Positions 8,973 to 17,296 of a stretch of DNA of 64,000 bases are shown here, in pieces. The position numbers and the translations under genes are program-made. Every line of letters starts with the position of its first letter. Positions within the stretch are counted from its first letter, which is position 1. Location of the stretch: positions 8,580,001 through 8,644,000 of the forward strand of contig NZ_LT629758.1 of the NCBI RefSeq assembly GCF_900104725.1, in the 5' to 3' direction. This stretch comes from Actinoplanes derwentensis (GTDB lineage Bacteria > Actinomycetota > Actinomycetes > Mycobacteriales > Micromonosporaceae). A model generated the notes under the pieces. That model saw only the letters and a list, made by a program, of their open reading frames with translations, did not search any database and was not told where the DNA came from.

Positions 8973-9137
8973 GGGGCCATTCTGCCGCCGGGCGGTGCCG
9001 AGGCCGGGCCGCATTCCCGCTGCGCGGGACATTTCCGGCGGACGACCGCCCGACCGTGTGACTCCGTGCGTCCCGTCGGCGGCACGCCGGGCCGCACGGG
9101 GCGGACGGGTGTTCGCGGACGGCGTAACCTCCTGCTC

Positions 9138-9815
9138 ATGTGCGGGCGATACGCGACGACCAGGAGCAACACCGACCTCAGCAAGCTGTTCGAGGCCGTC
9201 GATGTGGCCGAGCCACTGCGTGCCAGCTGGAACGTCGCGCCCACCAATGCCGTCCCGCTGGTCCGGATGTCCAAGGAGCACGACGGCCGGGTGCTGGACA
9301 CCGCGCTCTGGGGCCTGGTCCCGCACTGGGCCAAGGATCTGAAAGGCGGCGCTCGCATGATCAACGCGCGGGCCGAGACGGTTGCCGAGTTGCGGTCGTT
9401 CGCGCCGTCGTTCGCCAAGCGCCGCTGCCTGCTCCCGGCCGACGGCTGGTTCGAGTGGGTCCGCGACGGCAAGCAGAAGCAGGCGTTCTACATGACTCCG
9501 GCGGACGGGTCACCGCTGGTCTTCGCGGGGATCTGGTCGGTCTGGGGCCCGGAGTCGGTCCGCACGTGCAGCGTGCTCACCACGGCCGCGCTGGGCGGGT
9601 TGCGGAAGGTGCACGAGCGGATGCCGCTGATCCTGCCGGCCGGCCGGTGGGCGGACTGGCTGGCCGGTGGTGGTGACGCGGTGGAGTTGCTGCGCCCGCT
9701 CGACGAGCGTGACCTGGAAGCGATCGAGGTGCGCCCGGTCGGTCCGGAGGTCGGCAATGTGCGCAACAACGGGTCCGAGCTGATCGAGGCTACGACCAAA
9801 GTTACGCTTTTTTGA
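9138..9815 (+). CDS. yedK: SRAP-domain protein, abasic-site DNA crosslinker (YedK/HMCES type)
   Basis: A 225-residue protein starting MCGRYA. In this family Met1 is removed so that Cys2 forms a thiazolidine crosslink with abasic sites in single-stranded DNA, protecting forks. The other conserved residues are present: Asn in MINARAET, Glu in DGWFEWV and His in VHERMPLIL. The MCGRYA start fixes the start codon at 9138. It diverges from aroA, with about 165 bases between. Confidence 0.93.
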   Translation: MCGRYATTRSNTDLSKLFEAVDVAEPLRASWNVAPTNAVPLVRMSKEHDGRVLDTALWGLVPHWAKDLKGGARMINARAETVAELRSFAPSFAKRRCLLPADGWFEWVRDGKQKQAFYMTPADGSPLVFAGIWSVWGPESVRTCSVLTTAALGGLRKVHERMPLILPAGRWADWLAGGGDAVELLRPLDERDLEAIEVRPVGPEVGNVRNNGSELIEATTKVTLF

Positions 9816-10007
9816 ACTCTCAAAGATCAACGAGAATCTTTGTCGTGATATGTGGTCATTCTAAATGGGAAACTTTGTTTCAAGATAGATAACCCCCTTG
9901 TTCTGATCTTGTAGCCTGCGGTACAAACCAGCGCCGGAGTGGTGCTGGACCGTAAGGTGCGGCCCGGCCGCCACATGCAGTTCCGGTCCCACGGGGGAGG
10001 TGGGCTG

Positions 10008-10403
10008 ATGACACGAGCACGCATGCCGCGTCCGCACGAGGTGGCCATCGCGCGACGCGACCCGCGGCTGCTCGAGGCGATCGCGCAACGCAGCACCGAC
10101 GAGGCCTGGCGCACGCGGGGCGCCTGCCGGAGCGTGGATCCGGAGACGTTCTTTCCCGCACCCAACGAGCCATCCGGGGGTGCGGTCGCCCTCTGCGGCT
10201 CTTGTGACGTGCAGGGCCCCTGTCTTGCCTGGGCCTTGCAGGTCGGTGACTGTCACGGGGTCTGGGGCGGCACCACGCCACGCGAGCGGCGCGCCATGCT
10301 GGTCGCCTGGCGCGAGCGGATCCAGTCCAACGGCGACGAGATCGACGGCACGCCGGACGACGAGGACCGCCGGTTGCTGACACTCATTCCGGTCAGTCGT
10401 TAG
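10008..10403 (+). CDS. WhiB-family iron-sulfur transcriptional regulator
   Basis: A 131-residue WhiB-like protein. Four Cys for a [4Fe-4S] cluster are present: GACRS, then LCGSCDVQGPC (C-x2-C-x5-C). GVWGG follows as the turn typical of WhiB proteins, and RERRAMLVAWRER makes the basic C-terminal region. The ATG at 10008 follows GGGGAGGTGG and is preferred to an upstream GTG. The 190 bases upstream are markedly AT-rich compared with the rest of the window and probably carry the promoter. The paralogue group (WhiB1-7) cannot be assigned with confidence; it is clearly different from the whiB1 gene at 21677. Confidence 0.9.
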   Translation: MTRARMPRPHEVAIARRDPRLLEAIAQRSTDEAWRTRGACRSVDPETFFPAPNEPSGGAVALCGSCDVQGPCLAWALQVGDCHGVWGGTTPRERRAMLVAWRERIQSNGDEIDGTPDDEDRRLLTLIPVSR

Positions 10404-10466
10404 CGGACAACCGGCGCCCGGCCGTGCTTCTTAGCCGGGCGCCGGTTCGCTGATAGAACGGACCGT

Positions 10467-11075
10467 GTGTTCAGCACCGATCTCACTGTCGAGACCCCAC
10501 GCGGCCCCGCCACCGTGACCGTCACCGAGCCCGCCGGGCCGGTGCGTTCCCTGCTCGTCCTCGGCCATGGTGCCGGGGGTGGCGTCGACGCTCCGGACCT
10601 GGTGGCGGTGCACGCCGCGGCGGTGGTGGCCGGGGTGCGGGTGGCCCTGGTGACCCAGCCGTACCGGGTCGCGGGCCGGCGGGCGCCCGCTCCGGCCGGG
10701 CATCTCGACGAGGCGTGGACGACGGTGGTGAGTGCTCTACGCGTACCGCCGCTGCCGTTGATCGTCGGTGGCCGGTCCAGCGGAGCACGCGTCGCGTGCC
10801 GGACCGCGGCCACGCTGGGCGCCGCGGGGGTTCTCGCGCTGGCCTTCCCCCTGCACCCGCCGGGCAAGCCGGAGAAGAGCCGTGCCGGTGAGCTGCCCGG
10901 GGACGTGCCGACGCTGGTCGTGAACGGGGACCGTGATCCGTTCGGGGTGCCGTCGGCCGGTGGTGTGGTCGAGGTGGCGGTCCGCCCGGGCGCGGTGCAC
11001 GATCTGCGGAAGGGCCTGCCCGGCACCGTGGAAGTGGTGACGGAGTGGCTCCGGCGATATTCCTGGGCGCTGTGA
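10467..11075 (+). CDS. alpha/beta hydrolase, KANL3/Tex30-like
   Basis: A 202-residue small hydrolase. It has an oxyanion-type turn [10 protein letters not shown] near residue 30, a nucleophile elbow GGRSSGAR with Ser at the centre, an Asp in NGDRDPFG and a His in VHDLRK, giving a plausible Ser-Asp-His triad. The family has uncharacterised esterase-like members in bacteria. It ends 20 bases before the SigR-type promoter and upstream of sigR on the same strand. Confidence 0.8.
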   Translation: MFSTDLTVETPRGPATVTVTEPAGPVRSLLVLGHGAGGGVDAPDLVAVHAAAVVAGVRVALVTQPYRVAGRRAPAPAGHLDEAWTTVVSALRVPPLPLIVGGRSSGARVACRTAATLGAAGVLALAFPLHPPGKPEKSRAGELPGDVPTLVVNGDRDPFGVPSAGGVVEVAVRPGAVHDLRKGLPGTVEVVTEWLRRYSWAL

Positions 11076-11094
11076 ATCCGCTGAAAGATCACAA

Positions 11095-11122
11095 GGGAAT
11101 GTCCGGCCCCGCCGCTGGCGTT
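11095..11122 (+). promoter_or_regulatory. SigR-type promoter (autoregulatory candidate)
   Basis: GGGAAT at 11095-11100 and GTT at 11120-11122 are separated by 19 bases, matching the SigR/SigH consensus of GGAAT and GTT with about 18-19 bases between. It lies 40 bases before the long-form start of sigR. In Streptomyces sigR is transcribed from such a self-dependent promoter. Confidence 0.6.
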
Positions 11123-11161
11123 GTCCGTGCTGGAAACATGTCGGCGGGAAGGGGTTCTCAA

Positions 11162-11965
11162 GTGCGTACCGGTACCGAATACGCTGCGCGCGGCGGCCGG
11201 GAGGCGGAGCGGGTGCGGAGCCTGTTGGAGTCGCCCGTGTGGCCCGCGGCCGAGACACGGCCCGCCGCCCGGCCGGTGAGCGTGAGCACACCGGCGGTTT
11301 TCGAAGGCGTTACACGGGTGATACCCGTATCCTCGGCGGGGCGGTCGAGGGGAGAGTCCAGGGTGGCGCAGAAGGAACGAACGGACGAGCGCCGGGCGCG
11401 CTTCGAGCGTGAGGCGTTGCCGTTCGTCGACCAGTTGTATGCCGCCGGACTGCGGATGACCCGCAACCCGGCTGACGCTGAGGATCTGGTGCAGGAGACG
11501 TTCCTCAAGGCGTTCTCCGCATTCCACCAGTTCGAGCAGGGCACGAACCTGAAGGCCTGGCTCTACCGGATCCTGACGAACACGTACATCAACTCGTACC
11601 GGCGCAAGCAGCGGCAGCCCGTGCAGGCGCCGACCGAGGAGATCACCGACTGGCAGCTCGCGTCGAGCGAGTCGCACACGTCGCAGGGCCTGCGGTCGGC
11701 CGAGACCGAGGCGCTGGACCGGCTGCCGGACAGCGACATCAAGGAAGCGCTCCAGTCCCTGCCGGAGGACTTCCGGCTCGCCGTCTACCTCGCCGATGTC
11801 GAGGGTTTCTCGTACAAGGAGATCGCCGACATCATGGGTACGCCGATCGGCACGGTCATGTCCCGGCTGCACCGCGGCCGGCGCAACCTGCGCAAACTGC
11901 TCGAGCGGTACGCGGTGGATCGCGGCATCACCCGCACCGCCACCTCCGAGTCGCAGGGGGCGTGA
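11162..11965 (+). CDS. sigR: ECF sigma factor SigR/SigH, thiol-oxidative stress
   Basis: An ECF sigma factor that directs disulfide-stress genes such as thioredoxin and mycothiol systems. Region 2 includes [18 protein letters not shown] and [23 protein letters not shown]; region 4 includes [30 protein letters not shown]. Two starts fit. GTG at 11162 follows GGAAGGGG and gives a 267-residue form with a 67-residue disordered N-extension, as in the unstable SigR' of Streptomyces; it would be made from the SigR-type promoter just upstream. GTG at 11363 (GGGGAGAGTCCAGG upstream) gives the core 200-residue form. The rsrA gene follows after four bases. Confidence 0.93.
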   Translation: MRTGTEYAARGGREAERVRSLLESPVWPAAETRPAARPVSVSTPAVFEGVTRVIPVSSAGRSRGESRVAQKERTDERRARFEREALPFVDQLYAAGLRMTRNPADAEDLVQETFLKAFSAFHQFEQGTNLKAWLYRILTNTYINSYRRKQRQPVQAPTEEITDWQLASSESHTSQGLRSAETEALDRLPDSDIKEALQSLPEDFRLAVYLADVEGFSYKEIADIMGTPIGTVMSRLHRGRRNLRKLLERYAVDRGITRTATSESQGA

Positions 11966-11969
11966 CGTC

Positions 11970-12224
11970 ATGGAGCATGAGGAGAAAGCCGACTGCACCG
12001 CCGTCCTCGGCGAGGTCTACCTCTACCTGGACCTGGAGTGCTCGGAGGAACGCCGCACCCTGATCCAGAAGCACCTGGCCGAGTGCTCGAAGTGCGTGCG
12101 CGAGTTCGGCATCGAGAACGAGGTGAAGGCTCTGGTCGGCCGCTGCTGCGGCGAGGAGCGGGCGCCGTCGGAGCTGCGCGAGCGGCTCCGGCTGAAACTG
12201 GGTCAGATCGAGACCCCGCACTGA
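11970..12224 (+). CDS. rsrA: zinc-containing redox-sensitive anti-sigma factor RsrA
   Basis: An 84-residue ZAS-family anti-sigma factor. The zinc/redox motif H-x3-C-x2-C appears as HLAECSKC, with an earlier Cys near residue 9 and a Cys pair GRCCGEE further on. In relatives, oxidation of the Cys triad releases zinc and frees SigR. The ATG at 11970 lies four bases after the sigR stop, indicating coupled expression. Confidence 0.93.
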   Translation: MEHEEKADCTAVLGEVYLYLDLECSEERRTLIQKHLAECSKCVREFGIENEVKALVGRCCGEERAPSELRERLRLKLGQIETPH

Positions 12225-12236
12225 CGACCTGATGCG

Positions 12237-12264
12237 AAAAGGCCCGGCGACTGCCGGGCCTTTT
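12237..12264. terminator. bidirectional terminator between rsrA and the bL37 gene
   Basis: A perfect 12-base inverted repeat (AAAAGGCCCGGC / GCCGGGCCTTTT) with a four-base loop. It ends in TTTT on both strands, so it can stop both convergent transcripts. Confidence 0.85.
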
Positions 12265-12270
12265 GCCTGT

Positions 12271-12345
12271 TCAGCTGTTGGGGCGCTTGCCGTGGTTCGC
12301 GGCGCTCTTCTTACGGGCCTTCTTCTTACGGGCCTTCTTCGCCAT
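12271..12345 (-). CDS. 24-residue ribosomal protein bL37-like
   Basis: A tiny gene encoding a basic 24-residue peptide beginning MAKKARKKKARKK and ending ANHGKRPNS. This matches in length and in its ANHGKRPN tail the actinobacterial 50S protein bL37 known from mycobacterial ribosome structures. AGGAG stands seven bases before the ATG. It lies between rsrA and the biotinyl-domain gene and shares the terminator at 12237-12264. It is often missed by gene finders because of its length. Confidence 0.8.
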   Translation of the reverse strand: MAKKARKKKARKKSAANHGKRPNS

Positions 12346-12480
12346 CTCGGCACTCCTGTCCCTGGTACGTGATACTCCCCGCCGATCGTAGTAGGCGCGC
12401 CACGCCGGGCCGGACCTACCCGCGCCGGATCCGTGATTTGATGACGGCACCGGAACCTGATGAGGGAGGTGGTTGGACCC

Positions 12481-12696
12481 ATGGCGGACGAGATCCGAGC
12501 CGAGATGGTGGCCAACGTGTGGAAAGTCGTGACGGCGCCCGGCGCCACCGTCGCCGAGGGGGACACGCTTGTCATCCTCGAGTCGATGAAGATGGAGATC
12601 CCGGTGCTGGCCGAGCATGACGGCACAGTCGCCGAACTCAAGGTGCACGAGGGCGACGTGGTTCAAGAAGGCGATCTGATCGCCGTGATCAGTTAA
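12481..12696 (+). CDS. biotinyl/lipoyl-carrier domain protein (TB7.3-like)
   Basis: A 71-residue stand-alone biotinyl domain. The attachment lysine is in ESMKMEIPV, the biotin consensus, with flanking beta-hairpin glycine turns. It resembles mycobacterial TB7.3, which sits at the same place next to the sigH operon. The acceptor enzyme is unknown; it may serve an acyl-CoA carboxylase. GGGAGGTGG precedes the ATG. Its 3' end overlaps the convergent TPR gene by four bases. Confidence 0.9.
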   Translation: MADEIRAEMVANVWKVVTAPGATVAEGDTLVILESMKMEIPVLAEHDGTVAELKVHEGDVVQEGDLIAVIS

Positions 12697-14231
12697 TCCC
12701 GGCGCCAACGCAGCAGTGAGCGGCCTCGTCCGCGCTGGCGGGGGACGGTGGGGACCCGGATGGTGGCCGCGGCCAGCTCCCGGGTCGGCCGGTCCAGGCC
12801 GGGCGCGGCGAGAGCCAGCTCGGCGACCGCCCGGGCGTTCGCCCCGGAGGCGGTCTCGGTGAGCCGGGCGGCCACCACGGCGGCCACGTCCGCCCGTGCC
12901 TCCGGATCCACCCACGCGTAAGCGACCAGGGCGAAGAGCGCGCCCTGCGTCACCCGGTCGACGTCGCCGTCGAGCAGCCCGAGCAGCAGGCGCCGGCGGC
13001 TGGACTCCAGCCACGGTTCGTCGGCGCCGTGGTGCAGCAGCCCGAGGCAGGCCCACACCTCCAGAGCGGTCTGCTGGTCGGCCCGTGCCGTCTCCGGGTG
13101 CGCCAGCAGGGCCAGCAGCTCCCACGGTTCGACCAGCACCAGGCCGAGCGCCCGGTCGTAGGCGCCCGGCGGGTGCGGCCACGACGGGCCGGCCACCCGC
13201 TGGAGCCGGTGCAGGGCGTCGGCGGAGGGCTGCGCGTTGACCGGGGCCCGGCCGGCCGGCAGCGGCGCTCCGGCCGGCAGGCCGCTGAGCCACGGTGTGC
13301 TGCGGCAGCACTCCTCCAGGTCGGTGTGCTCGTGCGCGTCGTCCGGGTGGTCGCGGATGAAGTCGGCCAGCCCGACCAGGTGCGCGACGTCGCCGTCGGC
13401 CCGGTGGCGCAGCCGGTGTGCGGTGTGCACGACGCAGTCGAAGGTGGGGTCGCGCTCCAGGGCCAGTTCGGTCCAGCGCAGTGCCTCGTCGAGCCGTCCC
13501 AGGTCGGCCAGGGTGGCCGCCACGTCGGCGTAGACGGAGAGGTCGTCGGGGTCGTAGGCGACGGCCCGGCGCAGTGCGGCCAGGGCTTCCGGCATCCGGC
13601 CCGCGCTGCGGTAGGCGTACCCCAGCCAGATCTCGCCCAGCTTGGACGGCTGAGCGCGAGCGCCCCGCCCGGCCCATTCCACCGCCAGCCGGACGTCGCC
13701 GAGCCGGCGCGCCAGCGCCGAGCCGGCCCCGAGCAGCATCGCGTGCTCACCGTGTGCGGCGACGGCGTGCCGGACCACGGTCAGGAAGGGGCGCAGGGAC
13801 GTCACCGTGGTGGCGGGTGCGGGATCGCCGACCGCGGTGCAGAGCCGCATCACGGTCCGGGCGAGCAGTCCCGGGTCGATCCGGGGGCCGAGGGCGGGGT
13901 CGGCCACCCACGGCACACCGGCCCAGTTGTGCGCGGGGGAGGACCCACTGGCCGCGGCGAGCAGAGGCAGCCCCTCCTCGGGCCGGCCGGCGGCGGCGAG
14001 CAGGTGGGCGCGGGCGGCGAGGCGGCCGGCGGTGGCGTGCGGCTCCACCGGGAAGAGGTCCAGCCCGCCACCGGCTCGGGCCGCCAGGCGACCGAGCAGT
14101 TCGTGGATCTCGGGCAGGGCGGGTGCGTGGGCCAGAGCGGCGGCGAGGTGGGTGGCCGCTGGCACGGTTTCGCCGCGGTCGAGGGCTTCGCGAGCGCGCG
14201 CGACATCACGACGGGCCGAGGGGGAATCCAC
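12693..14231 (-). CDS. TPR-repeat protein
   Basis: A 512-residue protein rich in Ala and Leu. Residues from about 180 to 270 contain tetratricopeptide-like helix pairs (IWLGYAYRSAGRMPEALAALRRAVAYDPDD, then a second similar unit ending ELALERDP). Earlier residues also read as helical repeats (ALDRGETVPAATHLAAALAHAP). The C-terminal half is helical without a recognised domain and ends in a basic tail. There is no signal peptide. It probably acts as a scaffold; partner unknown. A GTG start at 14231 is used. Confidence 0.75.
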   Translation of the reverse strand: MDSPSARRDVARAREALDRGETVPAATHLAAALAHAPALPEIHELLGRLAARAGGGLDLFPVEPHATAGRLAARAHLLAAAGRPEEGLPLLAAASGSSPAHNWAGVPWVADPALGPRIDPGLLARTVMRLCTAVGDPAPATTVTSLRPFLTVVRHAVAAHGEHAMLLGAGSALARRLGDVRLAVEWAGRGARAQPSKLGEIWLGYAYRSAGRMPEALAALRRAVAYDPDDLSVYADVAATLADLGRLDEALRWTELALERDPTFDCVVHTAHRLRHRADGDVAHLVGLADFIRDHPDDAHEHTDLEECCRSTPWLSGLPAGAPLPAGRAPVNAQPSADALHRLQRVAGPSWPHPPGAYDRALGLVLVEPWELLALLAHPETARADQQTALEVWACLGLLHHGADEPWLESSRRRLLLGLLDGDVDRVTQGALFALVAYAWVDPEARADVAAVVAARLTETASGANARAVAELALAAPGLDRPTRELAAATIRVPTVPRQRGRGRSLLRWRRD

Positions 14232-14359
14232 GACTGATGACCCTAGGGGAACAGCGGTCGATTGTCAGTCCTCACGTTTGCGCATTCGTGCACGAAACCT
14301 TGACTCTATGAGCGTCTTCTTGCAAGACTGAGCATCAAACGAGCAAAAGGAGGATTCCC

Positions 14360-15415
14360 GTGACACAGCGAGGCGTGGGGATGTCGACGGACATCGCCGA
14401 ACAACCCGCCGGTTTCGCACGGCTGCTGGAGCCCGGCTCGGCCGGCGCGATCGCCGCGGTGGCCGCCGAGGTCGCCCGCCGGGCACCGCGCAGCATCGTC
14501 TTCGTCGGCCGCGGCACCTCCGACCACGCCGCGCTCTACGGCGCCTACCTGGCCGAGATCCGGCTCGGCCTGCCGGTGGCCAGCGCCTCCCCGAGCGCGA
14601 TCACCCTCTACGGCGCCCGCCCCGACCTCACCGGCACGCTGGTGGTCGGCGTCAGCCAGAGCGGTGGCTCCCCCGACCTCGCCGGAGTGCTCAACGTGGC
14701 CCGGGAGACCGGCGCCCTCACCCTGGCCGTCACCAACGACCCCTCGTCGCCGCTGGCACGGGCCGCCGAGCTGTCGATCGACGTGGCCGCCGGGCACGAG
14801 CGGGCGGTCGCCGCCACCAAGACCTACACCGCCGAGCTGCTCGCGCTGCTGATGCTGATCGAGGGCGTCCGGGCCGGCGACGGGCACCTGCCGGCCGAGG
14901 AGCGGGCCGCCCTCGAAGAGCTGCCGCGACTGGCCGAACAGACGCTCGCCGACACCTCGGCCACCGAGCTGGCGCAGCGCTACCGGTTCGCGTCGAGCCT
15001 GGTCACCACCGGCCGGGGGTATGCCTACCCGACCGCCCGGGAGACCGCGCTCAAACTCATGGAGACGTCGTACCTTCCGGCGCTCAGCTTCTCCGGCGCC
15101 GATCTGCTGCACGGCCCGCTCGCCATGGCCGACCCGGACGTGCCGGTGCTCGCGGTCGTCGGTGAGGGCCCCGGCGGCCGGTCGATGCGGGACGTGGTGA
15201 CCCGGCTCAGCGACCGCCGGGCCGACGTGGTGACCATCGGTGCGGCCGACGTGCCCGGCGCCTCGGCCCGGCTCGCCGTTCCGGCCGTCGACGAGCGCTA
15301 CTCCCCGCTGCTCGACATCCTGCCGTTGCAGCAGCTCGCGCTCGCGCTCTCACTGGCACGTGGCGAAGATCCCGATGCTCCTCGCGGTCTGAAGAAGGTA
15401 ACCACCACTCTTTAG
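14360..15415 (+). CDS. double SIS-domain sugar-phosphate isomerase/deaminase-like protein
   Basis: A 351-residue protein with two SIS domains, like the isomerase half of GlmS without the glutaminase. The first SIS begins GRGTSDHAALYGAYL and contains SQSGGSPDLAG; the second begins TTGRGYAYPTARETALKLMETSY. This points to a GlmS-like or NagB-II glucosamine-6-phosphate deaminase acting on amino sugar phosphates. AAAGGAGG stands just before the GTG, one of the best ribosome sites in the window. The pdtaS gene follows after 15 bases. No N-acetylglucosamine operator was seen upstream. Confidence 0.83.
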   Translation: MTQRGVGMSTDIAEQPAGFARLLEPGSAGAIAAVAAEVARRAPRSIVFVGRGTSDHAALYGAYLAEIRLGLPVASASPSAITLYGARPDLTGTLVVGVSQSGGSPDLAGVLNVARETGALTLAVTNDPSSPLARAAELSIDVAAGHERAVAATKTYTAELLALLMLIEGVRAGDGHLPAEERAALEELPRLAEQTLADTSATELAQRYRFASSLVTTGRGYAYPTARETALKLMETSYLPALSFSGADLLHGPLAMADPDVPVLAVVGEGPGGRSMRDVVTRLSDRRADVVTIGAADVPGASARLAVPAVDERYSPLLDILPLQQLALALSLARGEDPDAPRGLKKVTTTL

Positions 15416-15430
15416 AAATAAGCTGGGCTC

Positions 15431-16975
15431 GTGTCCACGCTGCGTGATCTCGTCGAGGAGCACACCACCCTCAACGCCGGCGACATCGACCACCTGCACC
15501 GGCTCGCCGGCGACTGGCTGTTGTTGTCCGATCTGTCCTTCGCCGACCTACTGCTCTGGGTCCCGATCAAGGGGGAGCCGCGGAAACCCCGCGAGTTCCT
15601 CTGTGTGGCCCAGGTGCGGCCGGTCACCGCGCCCACGGCCTACCAGGACGACCAGGTCGGCAAGATAGTCGGCGGGCCGGAGGTGGCACATCTCGAGGTG
15701 GCCATCACCCAGGAGCGGATCTGGCGGGAGGGCGATCCGGTTTGGTATGGGGACACCCCCGCCCGCCACGAGGCCATCCCGGTGCGCCGCCGCGACGAGA
15801 CCGACGTGGAGGAGGGCTTCAGCGAGGTGATCGCGGTGATCGGCCGGGATACCAACCTGAGCACCGCGCGCACGCCGAGCCAGCTGGAGCTCAACTATCT
15901 GACCACCGCCGACGACCTGGCGCAGATGGTCGCCGACGGCACGTTCCCGCCGCCGCGGCACCCGGGGGAGATCACTTCGGCGCCCCGGGTCGGCGACGGT
16001 CTGATCCGTCTCGACGCGTCGGGCAAGGTCACCTACGCCAGCCCCAACGCCCAATCGGCGTACCGGCGTCTCGGGTTCAACGCCCACCTGGTCGGCGAGG
16101 AACTGGCGAAACTGTCCAGCCGCCTGTCCGGCGACCCGTTGGAGGGCAACGACGCCGCCGAGCGGATCCTCTCCTCGCTGCGCGGCGAGTTCCCAGCCCG
16201 GATGGAGGTCGAGGCACGCGGCGCGACGGTGCTCAGCCGGGCGCTGCCGCTGCTGCCGGCCGGTGTGCCGATCGGCGCCCTGGTGCTGGTCCGGGACGTG
16301 ACCGAGGTGCGCCGCCGGGAGCGCGCGCTGATGACCAAGGACGCCACCATCCGGGAGATCCACCACCGGGTGAAGAACAATCTGCAGACCGTCGCGGCGC
16401 TGCTGCGCCTGCAGGCCCGCCGGGTGGACGCCCCGGAGGCGCGGATGGCGCTGGAGGAGTCGGTGCGCCGGGTCGCGTCGATAGCCCTCGTCCACGAGAC
16501 CTTGTCGATGTCCAGTGACGAGGCGGTCGAGTTCGACGGCATCGTGGACCGGGTCGCCACCGCCGCCACCGAGGTCGCCGCCACCAGCTATCCGGTGCGG
16601 ATGCGCCGCGAGGGCACCTTCGGCGTGCTGCCGGCCGAGATCGCGACATCCCTGGTGATGGTGCTCAACGAGCTGTTGATCAACGCGGTGGAGCACGGTT
16701 TCCCGGCGCCCGACGACGACGACGAGCCGGTGGTGCCGGACAGCCCCGGCGAGGTGGTGGTCTCCGCGCACCGGTTCCGCAAGCAGTTGCACGTCACCGT
16801 CGCCGACAACGGCCGGGGCCTGCCGGAGGGCTTCAAAGCCGAGGGTGGCAAGCGTCTCGGTCTGCAGATCGTGCGGGCGCTGGCGACCGGGGAGCTGCGC
16901 GGCAGCATCGAACTGCGCAACCGGGCCGGCGGCGGCACCGAGGCGGTCCTGGTGGTGCCGCTCGGCGCGCGGTGA
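15431..16975 (+). CDS. pdtaS: PdtaS-type cytosolic sensor histidine kinase
   Basis: A 514-residue soluble kinase. Residues 1 to about 140 form the GAF-like N-terminal domain typical of PdtaS; a PAS domain follows (VGDGLIRLDASGKVTYASPNA); then a HisKA_2 dimerisation region with the phosphorylated His in REIHHRVKNNLQTVAALLRLQ; and an HATPase with N box NELLINAVEHGF and G box ADNGRGLP. In mycobacteria PdtaS phosphorylates the RNA-binding antiterminator PdtaR. Its neighbours sigR, the biotinyl protein and whiB1 match that context. No pdtaR is in the window. Confidence 0.9.
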   Translation: MSTLRDLVEEHTTLNAGDIDHLHRLAGDWLLLSDLSFADLLLWVPIKGEPRKPREFLCVAQVRPVTAPTAYQDDQVGKIVGGPEVAHLEVAITQERIWREGDPVWYGDTPARHEAIPVRRRDETDVEEGFSEVIAVIGRDTNLSTARTPSQLELNYLTTADDLAQMVADGTFPPPRHPGEITSAPRVGDGLIRLDASGKVTYASPNAQSAYRRLGFNAHLVGEELAKLSSRLSGDPLEGNDAAERILSSLRGEFPARMEVEARGATVLSRALPLLPAGVPIGALVLVRDVTEVRRRERALMTKDATIREIHHRVKNNLQTVAALLRLQARRVDAPEARMALEESVRRVASIALVHETLSMSSDEAVEFDGIVDRVATAATEVAATSYPVRMRREGTFGVLPAEIATSLVMVLNELLINAVEHGFPAPDDDDEPVVPDSPGEVVVSAHRFRKQLHVTVADNGRGLPEGFKAEGGKRLGLQIVRALATGELRGSIELRNRAGGGTEAVLVVPLGAR

Positions 16976-16997
16976 CGGTGGAGCTTAGGGGTCAACT

Positions 16998-17023
16998 GTT
17001 ACAACACGTTGGCTTTGTGTAAC
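16998..17023. promoter_or_regulatory. imperfect inverted repeat upstream of the sulfur operon
   Basis: GTTACAACAC and GTGTAAC face each other across nine bases, about 65 bases before the leader peptide. It is a possible operator for a sulfur regulator; no regulator gene is adjacent. Confidence 0.35.
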
Positions 17024-17088
17024 ACGGCACACTCCCGAAATCTGGACCGCGCTGGCCCAGAATCGCCGGGCGTGAGAGGCTTGCCGAC

Positions 17089-17175
17089 ATGACCGCTGCA
17101 GTTGACCGCCGCCTCGTGGCACGCCGCCACGTGGACTACGGCCGTGTCCGCAGCGCCATGTGTCCGGCTTCCTGA
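17089..17175 (+). CDS. 28-residue leader peptide of the sulfur assimilation operon
   Basis: A short frame with ATG at 17089 and TGA at 17173, encoding 28 residues with the core RRHVDYGRVRSAMC. This pattern (RRHVD..RV.SA.C) recurs in short actinobacterial leader peptides placed before sulfur and cysteine genes. A Cys codon is four residues from the end, so cysteine starvation would stall ribosomes late in the leader. AGAGG precedes the ATG. The sulfite reductase start is 121 bases downstream, room for an attenuation structure. Confidence 0.65.
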   Translation: MTAAVDRRLVARRHVDYGRVRSAMCPAS

Positions 17176-17296
17176 CGACGCCCGAAATCCATTTCGGGTG
17201 CTCGACCGCCGGGCCCAACTCCTGACACAGATGTCACGAGCCTCCCAGGGGCCGTGAGCGATCCGGGTGCCCACGAAGACCCGGAGGATCGCCGAC

